From Arcobacter iocasae (GTDB lineage: Bacteria > Campylobacterota > Campylobacteria > Campylobacterales > Arcobacteraceae), in NCBI RefSeq assembly GCF_042214795.1, contig NZ_CP090177.1:1798001-1862000 (forward strand): a stretch of DNA of 64,000 nucleotides. Reading direction: 5' to 3'. The notes below the pieces were generated by a model, which was not told the DNA's origin, ran no database searches, and saw nothing but the letters and a program-made list of their open reading frames with translations. This document shows positions 16,587 to 25,253 of this stretch, piece by piece (positions within the stretch are counted from its first letter, which is position 1; each line of letters begins with the position of its first letter). A program made the position numbers and the translations under genes.

Positions 16587-17093
16587 CTACGCTTCTGTTG
16601 CTACAAAAGCAGCAATTTCTTTGTATTCAGGGCCAGATTCACCTAAAACAACTTTAGTACCTTTTAATTCAAATGGAGGTACATCAAGTGGTCTTGGTGG
16701 TGGTCCAAAAGTATTTTTAGCACTTGCATTGTACTCTCCACCGTGACAGGCACATTTCCAAGTATTTTTTTTCCACGCAGGAATACATCCTAAATGTGTA
16801 CATAACCCAATAGCAATGATAAATCTATCACTTCCTACTATTAAATCTCTCTTAGATTGATCCATATCTGATGTTTTTTTAAGAACAAATATTGGTTTAC
16901 CTCTCCATACGAAAGTTTCTGGTTCACCTGCTTTTATAGTAGATAAATCTACAGTTGTAAATCCACCAGCTAAAACACTAGGAAGTGGATCCCATGCTTG
17001 TTTCATCCCAACAAGCGAAGCAGCACCACCTACTGCAGCAACTGCAGCAAATGAATAACCAATAAAATCTCGTCTATTAGTTTCGTTAGACAT
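16587..17093 (-). CDS. petA: Rieske iron-sulfur protein of the bc1 complex
   Basis: Carries the high-potential [2Fe-2S] cluster that takes electrons from menaquinol to PetC. Ligands are Cys98 and His100 in CTHLGC and Cys114 and His117 in CACHGG; Cys103 and Cys116 form the disulfide. The N-terminus has a twin-arginine type signal anchor (NRRDFIGYSFAA), consistent with Tat export of the folded cluster protein. The 168 residues are full length. First gene of petABC. A TATAAT on the minus strand at 17136-17141, about 45 bases upstream, is a plausible -10. Confidence 0.96.
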   Translation of the reverse strand: MSNETNRRDFIGYSFAAVAAVGGAASLVGMKQAWDPLPSVLAGGFTTVDLSTIKAGEPETFVWRGKPIFVLKKTSDMDQSKRDLIVGSDRFIIAIGLCTHLGCIPAWKKNTWKCACHGGEYNASAKNTFGPPPRPLDVPPFELKGTKVVLGESGPEYKEIAAFVATEA

Positions 17094-17230
17094 AATTTGG
17101 TTTCCTTTTAAAATAAAATCTTCCCATTATATTTAAACATGTCTTAAATTTTTATGACTAAAGTCAAAACTAAGGTGTAAAATAGCAAATTGTCTCGTAT
17201 CTACACAAAAATTGAGGTATATTGAGCTTC

Positions 17231-17250
17231 TAAGGTTAAAAATAACCTTA
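17231..17250 (-). terminator. Hairpin downstream of thrC
   Basis: Perfect 8-bp inverted repeat TAAGGTTA / TAACCTTA with an AAAA loop, 22 bases past the thrC stop. It lacks a clear U-tract, so termination is only moderately supported. Confidence 0.4.
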
Positions 17251-17271
17251 GAATTATAAGTTTAAGTTATA

Positions 17272-18750
17272 TTATTTAGTGATAAATTCGATTATTCTTG
17301 ATTCTATTTCTTCTTTTTCTACTACTTCATCATGTAGAATTTTTGAGTTAAATAGTTCTGAAATTGAATCAGGAATTTTAACTTTACAATTTTTAGAGAT
17401 ATTTTCTAAAGCAGTTTTATCATCATATTTTTCATTATTTTGTGAAATAGCATTTAGAACTGTTGGTGAGAACTTTGTCCATTCAGCAGTTGAATACATA
17501 ACTGTTTTTAAATCTTTTTCTTTTAAAGTCTCATATGCTTTTAAACAAGTTGCAGTATGAGGATCCATAATATAATCTTTATCGATATATTTTTTTATAA
17601 TTTTTATTCCATATTCATCATCAGAGTTTACAGCAGAAAAATATTTTTGAAGCTCTTTAGTCTCTTCTTTACTCATTTCAAAAAATAAATTTTCATTTAA
17701 TGATTCCATTAATTCTTTTGTTCTTTTAGCTCCACAAAGACTGTAAATAACTCTTTCTATATTTGAAGATTTAAGTATATCCATTGCAGGAGACTTAGTA
17801 AGTTGTAACTCTTTTCCTCTAATATCATAAATTCCTGTATTAATCCATTGTGTTAAAATATTATTTTCATTTGATGCTACTAAAAGTTTTTCAATTGGCA
17901 CACCCATATTAAGTGCATAAAATCCACCTAAAACATTTCCAAAATTTCCACTTGGAACTACTAAGTAAATTTTCTCTCCAAAAGTGATTTCATTTTGTTT
18001 TAATAGTTGAATATAAGACCAAAAGTGATAAATTATTTGAAATATGATTCTTCCAAAGTTTACTGAGTTTGCAGCACTTAATTTTATACCATCTTTTTCT
18101 AGTTCATCTTTAAATGTATTTGAGGCAAGAAGTCTTTTTAATGCTGTTTGTGCATCATCAAAATTTCCTTTTATTCCTATTACTTTTAGATTAGCTCCAT
18201 TTTCTGTAACCATTTGAAGTCTTTGCACATCACTTGTACCTCCACTTGGATAAAGACAAGCCACTTGAATATTATCTTTATTTTTAAAAGTATTTAAAGC
18301 AGCTGGTCCTGTATCTCCAGAAGTTGCAGCTAGAATCAAATATTTTTCATCTTTGCTTTTTGCAATTGAACTTAAAATTGAACCAAAAGGTTGTAGTGCC
18401 ATATCTTTAAAAGCTCTTGTTGGTCCATGGTATTGTTCATGTACAAATAAGTCATCTTCTATTTTAACTACAGGACAAGGATTTGAAGCATCATCAAAGT
18501 TATCATATAAATCTAAAGCTTTTTTTATTTCACTTTCATCTATATCAATACCAAAAGCTTTTAGTATGTCATATGCTAGTTCTTTATAGCTTGAGTTAAT
18601 ATGATTTTGTAAAAAGTCATCTTCAAGTTTTGGCAAACTTTTGGGTACATAAAGTCCTCCAAAAGAAGCACTTGGGCTTAAAATTGCTTCGCTAAAACTT
18701 ACTTCTTTAGCTTTAACTCCATCATTTCCTCTAGTTTCTATAAAATTCAT
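17272..18750 (-). CDS. thrC: Threonine synthase
   Basis: PLP enzyme that converts O-phosphohomoserine to threonine, the last step of threonine synthesis. The PLP lysine is Lys115 in GPTRAFKDMALQ, and AATSGDTGPAAL and VPSGNFGNVLGG bind phosphate and cofactor. The 492-residue length and the N-terminal TRGND start match the long bacterial/fungal-type enzyme. It follows argB by 14 bases, so the two amino acid genes are co-transcribed. Confidence 0.95.
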   Translation of the reverse strand: MNFIETRGNDGVKAKEVSFSEAILSPSASFGGLYVPKSLPKLEDDFLQNHINSSYKELAYDILKAFGIDIDESEIKKALDLYDNFDDASNPCPVVKIEDDLFVHEQYHGPTRAFKDMALQPFGSILSSIAKSKDEKYLILAATSGDTGPAALNTFKNKDNIQVACLYPSGGTSDVQRLQMVTENGANLKVIGIKGNFDDAQTALKRLLASNTFKDELEKDGIKLSAANSVNFGRIIFQIIYHFWSYIQLLKQNEITFGEKIYLVVPSGNFGNVLGGFYALNMGVPIEKLLVASNENNILTQWINTGIYDIRGKELQLTKSPAMDILKSSNIERVIYSLCGAKRTKELMESLNENLFFEMSKEETKELQKYFSAVNSDDEYGIKIIKKYIDKDYIMDPHTATCLKAYETLKEKDLKTVMYSTAEWTKFSPTVLNAISQNNEKYDDKTALENISKNCKVKIPDSISELFNSKILHDEVVEKEEIESRIIEFITK

Positions 18751-18764
18751 ATTAGTCCTTACTT

Positions 18765-19664
18765 TTAGTCATTTAATAATTTTTCTAAATTTATTCCATT
18801 ATTTGGATTATCTTTTCTTACAAATTGTGTACCAATTCCATCACTTGTAAATAGTTCAAGTATAATTGAGTGTTCAACTCTTCCATCTATTATGTGAGCT
18901 TTATTTACGCCATTATAAATAGCCTCTATACAAGAATCAACTTTTGGAATCATCCCACCAGCTATTGTTCCATCTTTTTTATAAGCTTCAACATCTGATT
19001 TATCTAGTGAGTTTAATAGATTTTTATCTTTATCCAATACTCCTACAATATCTGTTAAGAATAGAACTTTTTGTGCTCCAAGTGCAATAGCTATTTTGCT
19101 AGCTGCCACATCAGCATTGATATTAAACCCAGGATGTCCAGGCTCTTTTGCATCTGCAATTGGAGCGATAACTGGAACAAAACCTTCATTTATAAGATTT
19201 GTAATCATTTTTCCATTTATCTCAGTAATAACACCTGTATATCCAAACTTTCCACCATCTTTTGCTTGGGCTTTTATAATAGATGAATCTTTTCCAGAAA
19301 TACCTATGGCTTTTGCACCATGGTGATTTAATAGTGAAGTTATGTTTTTATTAATCTCTCCACTTAAAACCATTTCCACAACTCTCATGCTATCAGCACA
19401 AGTAACCCTATGTCCATCAATAAATTCAGAATGAATCTCAAGTTTTTTCAGTAACTCAGAAATTCTAGCTCCTCCCCCATGTACGATTACTGGTTTGATT
19501 CCCACAAGAGAAAGTAGGGCTATATCTTGGGCAAATTTTTCTTGTAAAGCAGGAGAAGTTTGTGCACTTCCCCCATATTTGATAACAATTATTTTTCCAT
19601 AAAACTTTTTGATATATGGTATGGCTTCGAGTAATGTTTCTACAGTTGTATTTTTTATTTGCAT
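18765..19664 (-). CDS. argB: Acetylglutamate kinase
   Basis: Phosphorylates N-acetyl-L-glutamate in arginine synthesis. Motifs of the amino acid kinase fold are clear: VIKYGGSAQ near residues 27-35, PVIVHGGGARISELL near 58-72, and KVLFLTDIVGVLD near 208-220. The 299 residues are normal. An Arg-sensing N-terminal helix (MQIKNTTVETLLEAIPYI) suggests feedback-inhibited hexameric type. It is divergent from the helicase gene; the 95-base gap must hold both promoters. Confidence 0.95.
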   Translation of the reverse strand: MQIKNTTVETLLEAIPYIKKFYGKIIVIKYGGSAQTSPALQEKFAQDIALLSLVGIKPVIVHGGGARISELLKKLEIHSEFIDGHRVTCADSMRVVEMVLSGEINKNITSLLNHHGAKAIGISGKDSSIIKAQAKDGGKFGYTGVITEINGKMITNLINEGFVPVIAPIADAKEPGHPGFNINADVAASKIAIALGAQKVLFLTDIVGVLDKDKNLLNSLDKSDVEAYKKDGTIAGGMIPKVDSCIEAIYNGVNKAHIIDGRVEHSIILELFTSDGIGTQFVRKDNPNNGINLEKLLND

Positions 19665-19759
19665 AATTTTAAAACCTTATTAAAAAGTGAGGCATTATAC
19701 AACAAATTTTCTTTTTGTAATATAATGCAATATTTGGTAGATTTTTAGTATCATTTTTT

Positions 19760-22495
19760 ATGAAAAATTATTTAGCATTAAAAGCTAGTGCAGGAAGTGG
19801 GAAAACTTTTGCATTAACTGTAAGATACATATCGTTGTTATTAAAAGGGGCTAGTCCTACAGAGATTTTAGCTTTAACTTTTACTAATAAAGCTGCAAAA
19901 GAGATGAGTGAAAGAATCTTTAAGACTTTAAAGAGTTTGGGCGAAGATAAGATTTACTTAGAACAAATATCAAGTGTATCAGAACTCTCAATTGAACAAA
20001 TACTCAATAAAAAAGATTATCTAATAAATTTATATTTAAATTCCGAACTATCTATTTATACAATTGATAAGTTTGTAAATAAAATTTTAAGAGAGTTTAG
20101 TGGATATATTGGTGTTGATGATGATTTTTCAATTAAGCAAGATAATATAGAAAATCTTGAATATAAATTCTTACAATCATTAAATTTAGAAAATTTTGAT
20201 AAATTGATTAACTTTTCATATTATGAAGCCAAAAAGTTTAACTCTATATTTGATATCTTTTTAAATCTAAATGAAAAAAATGAAGATTTTAAAATAGTTC
20301 CAATAGAAGAAAATCTAATAAACTTACAAAAAAACTTAGCTTTAGAAATTGCATTTAGATTAAAAAAACATATTCAAAATTGCCCAAGTGCTTCAAATGC
20401 AGCTTTAAAGTCTGTTGATTTTGATAACTTTGAAGAGTTATTACTTAAAGGAAAAACTTGGCTTACAAAAGATATATCTACGGATTCTAGGGATTTTAAA
20501 AAGTGTTCAAATGAAGAGTTTGAACAAAATTTCCAAGAATTAAAAATGCAAATAAGTAATTACTATAAATTAAGATCATCATATTCCCTTAGCTCTTTAT
20601 ATGAGTTATATAAGTTATTTAAGGATTTTAAAAAGGGTTATAACAAAAATAAAAACTACTTTACTTTTAATGATATCTCAAACTATGTATATGAACTGCT
20701 CTCAAGTAAAATTGATAAAGACTTTTTATACTTTAGGCTTGATAGTAAATACAATCACATATTAATAGATGAGTTTCAAGATACTTCACTTTTACAATAT
20801 AAGATTTTAGAACCACTTATAGAAGAAGCACTTTCAGGTAATAGCGAAAAGTTCAAGACATTTTTTTATGTGGGTGATATCAAACAATCAATTTATAGAT
20901 TTAGAGGTGGGAAGAGGGAGCTATTTGACTTTGTAAGTAAAAAACATAACCAAATAGAAACTGAGATTTTAAATACAAACTTTAGAAGTGCAAAAAATAT
21001 AGTCGAGTTTGTAAATAGGGCATTTATAAACCTAAACAATTATGAATACTATGAGCAATTAAGCAATATAGAAAATGGTTATGTGGAAGTAATAAGTGAT
21101 GAAAAACTAAAAGAAGATGAAAAGTATCAAACAATAGCAAGTACAATTGCTAAACTTATTAGAAAAAACATTGACCCAAACTCAATTGCTATTTTAACTT
21201 ATACAAATGATGATGTTCTAGAACTATATTCATATTTAAGTAAGATGTTCCCCACACTTAAAATCTCTACAGAGATGACTTCAAAACTTATAAATCAAGA
21301 GAATGTAAAAGCTTGTATAAATGCTATAAAATATCTTTATTACAAAGAAAATATTTATAAAGAGAATTTAAATGCAATAATTGGAAATACCCCAAATACA
21401 AAACTAGATTTTGACTTTGATTTACAAGAGAATAGGGTGTTTGAACTTGTTTTAAAAATAGCAAAATATTTCAATATCTTAGATGATAATGTAATAAAAT
21501 TTATAGAAGAGTCAAAAAACTTTACAGATATTGTTGATTTTGTTTATGAAGTTGATTTAATGGAAACTCCAATTGAAAATAAAGAGCAAATAGGTTTACA
21601 AATTTTGACAATCTTTAAATCAAAGGGATTAGAGTTTGATACAGTAATCTTACTTGATAGAATAAAAAATAAAAATGCTGATAGAAGTTCACTTTTGTTT
21701 GAGTATAGTGGAGTATATTTAGATAATGTTTATTATAAAATATCAAATCTAGAAAGCTTTGATGAGAATTATAAAAGAGCTTTAAATAAAGAAAAAGCTT
21801 TGCAAGCAGAAGATGAGATAAATATTTTATATGTAGCTCTTACACGAGCAAAAAGTAATTTGTTTATTTTCAAAAAAGAAGAAAAATCAGTTTTTGATTT
21901 AATTGGACTAGAGTCTTGCCAAATAGGTGAGTTAATTATAAATGAAGTTAAAAAAGACTTTAATCAAAAAATTGAAAAAGTAGAATATAAGCCACTTATT
22001 TTAGGAAGACAAAAAAATAAATCTGTAAAAGATTATGATGAAGATTTTGAATTAAAAGCTAGATATTTTGGAATAGCAACACACTATTGTTTAGAGATGA
22101 TGAATGCTTTTACAATTAAGCAATTAGAGTACTCTTTAAATCTTACAAAAAGCAGATATTCTGTTTATTTGCAAGATAAAGAATTTGATGATATAAAACA
22201 AAGAATTCTTTTATTAATTCAAAATGAAGAGTTTAATTCCTTTTTAAAAAATGCAAATTTTTTAAGAGAACAATCTTTGATTTATAATGGAGAAATCAAA
22301 ATAATAGATTTACTTATAGAAAAAGAAAATAAGTACTATATCTTTGATTATAAAACAACAGTTCAAGAAAATAAAGAACACGAAAAACAAATATCATTTT
22401 ATAAAAAAGCAATCAAAGAGATAAGCAAGAGTGATGAGGTTTATGCTTATTTGGTATATTTAGGAAATGAAAAGGCTTATTTAAAAGCTATTTAA
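19760..22495 (+). CDS. addA: AddA-like UvrD-family helicase with C-terminal RecB-type nuclease
   Basis: A 911-residue superfamily 1 helicase-nuclease for double-strand break processing. Motifs in order: Walker A ASAGSGKTFAL (9-19), LTFTNKAAKEM, DExx in LIDEFQDTS, FYVGDIKQSIYRFRGG, NTNFRSAKNIVEF, LTIFKSKGLEFDTVIL, LYVALTRAK. The C-terminus has nuclease features GIATHYCLEMM and IFDYKTT. It is shorter than enterobacterial RecB and fits the AddA of Campylobacter relatives. The partner addB is not adjacent. No good ribosome binding site precedes the ATG. It converges with the thiE-like gene, their stops overlapping in TTTAAA. Confidence 0.85.
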   Translation: MKNYLALKASAGSGKTFALTVRYISLLLKGASPTEILALTFTNKAAKEMSERIFKTLKSLGEDKIYLEQISSVSELSIEQILNKKDYLINLYLNSELSIYTIDKFVNKILREFSGYIGVDDDFSIKQDNIENLEYKFLQSLNLENFDKLINFSYYEAKKFNSIFDIFLNLNEKNEDFKIVPIEENLINLQKNLALEIAFRLKKHIQNCPSASNAALKSVDFDNFEELLLKGKTWLTKDISTDSRDFKKCSNEEFEQNFQELKMQISNYYKLRSSYSLSSLYELYKLFKDFKKGYNKNKNYFTFNDISNYVYELLSSKIDKDFLYFRLDSKYNHILIDEFQDTSLLQYKILEPLIEEALSGNSEKFKTFFYVGDIKQSIYRFRGGKRELFDFVSKKHNQIETEILNTNFRSAKNIVEFVNRAFINLNNYEYYEQLSNIENGYVEVISDEKLKEDEKYQTIASTIAKLIRKNIDPNSIAILTYTNDDVLELYSYLSKMFPTLKISTEMTSKLINQENVKACINAIKYLYYKENIYKENLNAIIGNTPNTKLDFDFDLQENRVFELVLKIAKYFNILDDNVIKFIEESKNFTDIVDFVYEVDLMETPIENKEQIGLQILTIFKSKGLEFDTVILLDRIKNKNADRSSLLFEYSGVYLDNVYYKISNLESFDENYKRALNKEKALQAEDEINILYVALTRAKSNLFIFKKEEKSVFDLIGLESCQIGELIINEVKKDFNQKIEKVEYKPLILGRQKNKSVKDYDEDFELKARYFGIATHYCLEMMNAFTIKQLEYSLNLTKSRYSVYLQDKEFDDIKQRILLLIQNEEFNSFLKNANFLREQSLIYNGEIKIIDLLIEKENKYYIFDYKTTVQENKEHEKQISFYKKAIKEISKSDEVYAYLVYLGNEKAYLKAI

Positions 22496-23052
22496 ACAAA
22501 GTATCTAATTGAGGCGAAGCCATGAACTTGGCAATCTTGTATTTGTTTTATTTGTAAGTCATTAATAATACCACCCAGAGCTATTATTTTTATATTATAT
22601 TTCTTTTGAATATTTTCTAAGACTTTTACTCCCTTTGGTTCACCTTTGTTTGGTGTAGGAAAAATAGGAGAGTAAGTTATTGCCTCTGCTTTTTCTTGTA
22701 TGGCTTTTTTTATATCTTCTTCATTATGGCAAGAAATTATTGTGTATAAGTTTGCCTCTTTTGCAATTTTGATTTTATCAAACTGCTTTGAAGTTAGATG
22801 AATGCCACAGTTTAGTTTTATTGCTAAGTCTAAATTTTCATTTAAAATGATTTGTTTAATATTAAATCTTTTGCAAGTGTTTATGAATATATTTGCAAGC
22901 TCTTCATAATTTGATGATTCTTTATCTCTAAAACATGCCATATCAACTCTTTTATTAGTTAATATATCTTCTAGTTTTTCTTTAAATATATTTTTATCAT
23001 TTGTATAATATTTTGGGTCAGTAATAAGATAATAGTTAAAAGTTTGATTCAT
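22492..23052 (-). CDS. Thiamine phosphate synthase-like protein (ThiE/TenI family)
   Basis: A 186-residue TIM-barrel protein. Family signs are YLITDP at the N-terminus, GIHLTS (about 78-83), the pyrophosphate-binding TYSPIFPTPNKGEPKG (about 124-139) and ALGGI (about 155-159). ThiE joins the pyrimidine and thiazole moieties of thiamine; TenI has the fold but works as a thiazole tautomerase. The sequence is short and the QLREK-like motif reads ACFRDKESSN, so I cannot decide between the two. No other thiamine gene is near. A terminator for atpB stands just upstream. Confidence 0.75.
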   Translation of the reverse strand: MNQTFNYYLITDPKYYTNDKNIFKEKLEDILTNKRVDMACFRDKESSNYEELANIFINTCKRFNIKQIILNENLDLAIKLNCGIHLTSKQFDKIKIAKEANLYTIISCHNEEDIKKAIQEKAEAITYSPIFPTPNKGEPKGVKVLENIQKKYNIKIIALGGIINDLQIKQIQDCQVHGFASIRYFV

Positions 23053-23074
23053 CTTTAGCCTAGTTATTGGATAT

Positions 23075-23108
23075 AAAAAAAGGGAAGACTTTTTGTCTTC
23101 CCTTTTTT
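23075..23108 (-). terminator. Rho-independent terminator downstream of atpB
   Basis: 8-bp GC-rich stem GGGAAGAC / GTCTTCCC, extended by flanking A and T runs, with a TTTTT loop. It lies between the atpB stop and the thiE-like start; the strand-symmetric A/T runs give a U-tract. Confidence 0.88.
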
Positions 23109-23140
23109 AAAGAATTCATTTATTAATGATTCTCAGCCCA

Positions 23141-23165
23141 TAATAAAACCGTTTAGGTTTTATTA
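23141..23165 (-). terminator. Hairpin overlapping the atpB stop codon
   Basis: Perfect 10-bp inverted repeat TAATAAAACC / GGTTTTATTA with a 5-base loop. One arm contains the atpB stop codon. It may protect the 3' end of the mRNA or act with the terminator 33 bases further on. Confidence 0.5.
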
Positions 23166-23849
23166 GTGGTCTTCATGCTCCATCATGATAGAACCTGCGA
23201 TATACACATAAGTTAAAATCATGAAAATAAACGCTTGTAAAAATGCAAACGCTGTTAATAGGAAAAATCCTGGAAGTGGTAATAACCAAGGTACTAACAT
23301 TAAAAGTACCATAAGGAACATATCATCCCCTCTAATTGAACCAAAAAGTCTGAATGATAATGAAATAATTCTTGAAATATGAGAAATAATTTCAATTGGG
23401 AACATTAAAGGAGCTAGTATTGGCATAGGTCCCATAAAGTGTGCAAAGTAACCAATAAAACCATTTTTCTTAATACCTAAGTAGTTGTAATAAACAAATA
23501 CTATTAATGCCAATGATAAAGTAAAGTTAATATTACTAGTAGTCGATTCAAACCCTGGAATTACACCCATTAAGTTTGCAACAACAACAACTAGACCTAA
23601 TGAACCAATTAATGGTAAATATTTTCTAGCATTTTCTTCACCCATAGTGTCTGCACCCATAGATATAACACCACCAACATATGCTTCCATTACATTTTGT
23701 GCACCAGTTGGAACTAGTTGCATCTTTCTTGTTGCTGCTCTAGCAACTAAAAATATAATCGCGATTACTAAAACATAATGCGACAGGATAATCCATTCTT
23801 GACTATGACCACCGATAGCCCCTAAGAATGTAAATAATCTTCCTTCCAT
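23163..23849 (-). CDS. atpB: ATP synthase F0 subunit a
   Basis: Membrane subunit with the two proton half-channels that face the c-ring. The 228-residue protein has about six helices. The essential arginine lies in ISLSFRLFGSIRGDDM (about 148-163), and the C-terminal helices carry the polar residues of the inlet channel. It stands alone, away from other atp genes, which is the usual state in Campylobacterota. It has its own terminators downstream. Confidence 0.95.
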   Translation of the reverse strand: MEGRLFTFLGAIGGHSQEWIILSHYVLVIAIIFLVARAATRKMQLVPTGAQNVMEAYVGGVISMGADTMGEENARKYLPLIGSLGLVVVVANLMGVIPGFESTTSNINFTLSLALIVFVYYNYLGIKKNGFIGYFAHFMGPMPILAPLMFPIEIISHISRIISLSFRLFGSIRGDDMFLMVLLMLVPWLLPLPGFFLLTAFAFLQAFIFMILTYVYIAGSIMMEHEDH

Positions 23850-23940
23850 TTTCTTCCTTCTATGTGATTTCTTCTATTTAATTATGGTGCCTATTATATA
23901 CTGAAATTTCTAAATATTTTATAAATAGTATAAAAAATAA

Positions 23941-25146
23941 TCAGATTTGTTTAAATCTGTAACCATTTTGTTTCAAATTTTCTCGTATTACTTTTTGGTG
24001 TTCTTCACCTTTTGTCTCTAATGAAACAGTAAGATAAGCCTCACCAAACTCCAGTTTTATCGAGCTTCTATCATAATCTATTTGAACAATATTCGCATCA
24101 CTTGATTGGAATATTGATGTCAAATGCATCAATGAACCTGGTTTATCAATAAGTGTTACCATAAGGTTCATTTTTCTATAAGATTTTACTAAACCTTTTT
24201 CAATAATCTGAGATAACATAGTTACATCAATATTACCACCACTAATAATTGCACAAACTTTTAAGTGTTCTACTTCTATTTTTTTATGCATAAGTGCAGC
24301 AACTGAAACAGCACCTGCTCCTTCAACTACAAGTTTATGTTTTTCTAATAAAAATAAAATTGCATTTGCTATTTCATGTTCTTCTACTTCTACAACTTCA
24401 TCCACATATTCTAATGCATAGTCAAGTAGTTTTGGTGTTACAACTTTTACCGCAATTCCATCTGCTATAGTTTTAACAGATGTTGAGTCAATAGGTAATC
24501 TCGCTTCAAAAGAGTCTTTCATACCCCTAGCACCACTTGCAACTACTCCTACTATTTTAATATTTGGATTTATAGATTTTGCAGCAACAGCAGCTCCTGC
24601 GATTAACCCACCACCACCAATTGGGATTACTATAACATCTAAATCTTCTATTTGCTCAATAATTTCTAATCCAATAGTTCCTTGTCCAGCAATTACTTTA
24701 TCATCAGCAAAAGCATGAATAAATGTTTTATTATTTTCTTCACAAAACTTAATGGCAGCAGCATATGCTTCATCATAGTTTTGTCCAGTTAAAACAACAT
24801 TTGCTCCATATTGTCTAACACCACTTACTTTTGTAAGTGGTGTAGCTTCTGGCATAAATATAGTTGCATCACATCCAAAATAGTTTCCAGCATAAGCAAT
24901 ACCTTGGGCATGGTTTCCAGCACTTGCTGCTACTATTCCTATATTTCTAGTTTCTTCATCTAGAGAGGCAACTTTATTAAAAGCACCCCTTATTTTGAAA
25001 CTTCCTGTTAATTGTAGATTCTCTTTTTTTAGAAATACATTACTATCAAATTCTTCACTTAAAAATGGGGCATAAGTAAGGGGCGTTTTTAATATGATTC
25101 CTTCTAGTTTTGTTTTTGCGTCTTTTATATCTTTTAATGTAATCAT
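23941..25146 (-). CDS. ilvA: Threonine ammonia-lyase (threonine dehydratase) with ACT domain
   Basis: PLP enzyme that deaminates threonine to 2-oxobutyrate, the first step to isoleucine. The PLP lysine is in TGSFKIRGA (about residue 50), with AASAGNHAQGIAYA and the glycine loop IPIGGGGLIAG further on. The C-terminal ~75 residues are an ACT-like regulatory domain (MVTLIDKPGSLMHLTSIF). One such domain and ~400 residues fit the shorter form. I start it at the ATG at 25146 (MITLKDIKDAK), which has AAAAGA upstream; an ATG five codons earlier at 25161 has no ribosome binding site. Confidence 0.93.
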   Translation of the reverse strand: MITLKDIKDAKTKLEGIILKTPLTYAPFLSEEFDSNVFLKKENLQLTGSFKIRGAFNKVASLDEETRNIGIVAASAGNHAQGIAYAGNYFGCDATIFMPEATPLTKVSGVRQYGANVVLTGQNYDEAYAAAIKFCEENNKTFIHAFADDKVIAGQGTIGLEIIEQIEDLDVIVIPIGGGGLIAGAAVAAKSINPNIKIVGVVASGARGMKDSFEARLPIDSTSVKTIADGIAVKVVTPKLLDYALEYVDEVVEVEEHEIANAILFLLEKHKLVVEGAGAVSVAALMHKKIEVEHLKVCAIISGGNIDVTMLSQIIEKGLVKSYRKMNLMVTLIDKPGSLMHLTSIFQSSDANIVQIDYDRSSIKLEFGEAYLTVSLETKGEEHQKVIRENLKQNGYRFKQI

Positions 25147-25184
25147 TTTATATCTTTTCATATTTTTTGTTTGAAATGTTATCT

Positions 25185-25227
25185 AAAAATAGTTTTTACT
25201 ATTATTATTTGAGTAAAAACTATTTTT
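25185..25227 (-). terminator. Rho-independent terminator of metE
   Basis: Perfect 16-bp inverted repeat AAAAATAGTTTTTACT / AGTAAAAACTATTTTT with an 11-base loop. On the minus strand it lies after metE and before ilvA, and the distal arm ends in TTTTT. Confidence 0.8.
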
Positions 25228-25228
25228 A

Positions 25229-25253
25229 AATAAGGGGTAATTTACCCCTTATT
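25229..25253 (-). terminator. Hairpin overlapping the metE stop codon
   Basis: Perfect 12-bp inverted repeat AATAAGGGGTAA / TTACCCCTTATT with a single-base centre. One arm includes the metE stop. It is directly followed by the longer hairpin at 25185-25227, giving a tandem terminator. Confidence 0.6.
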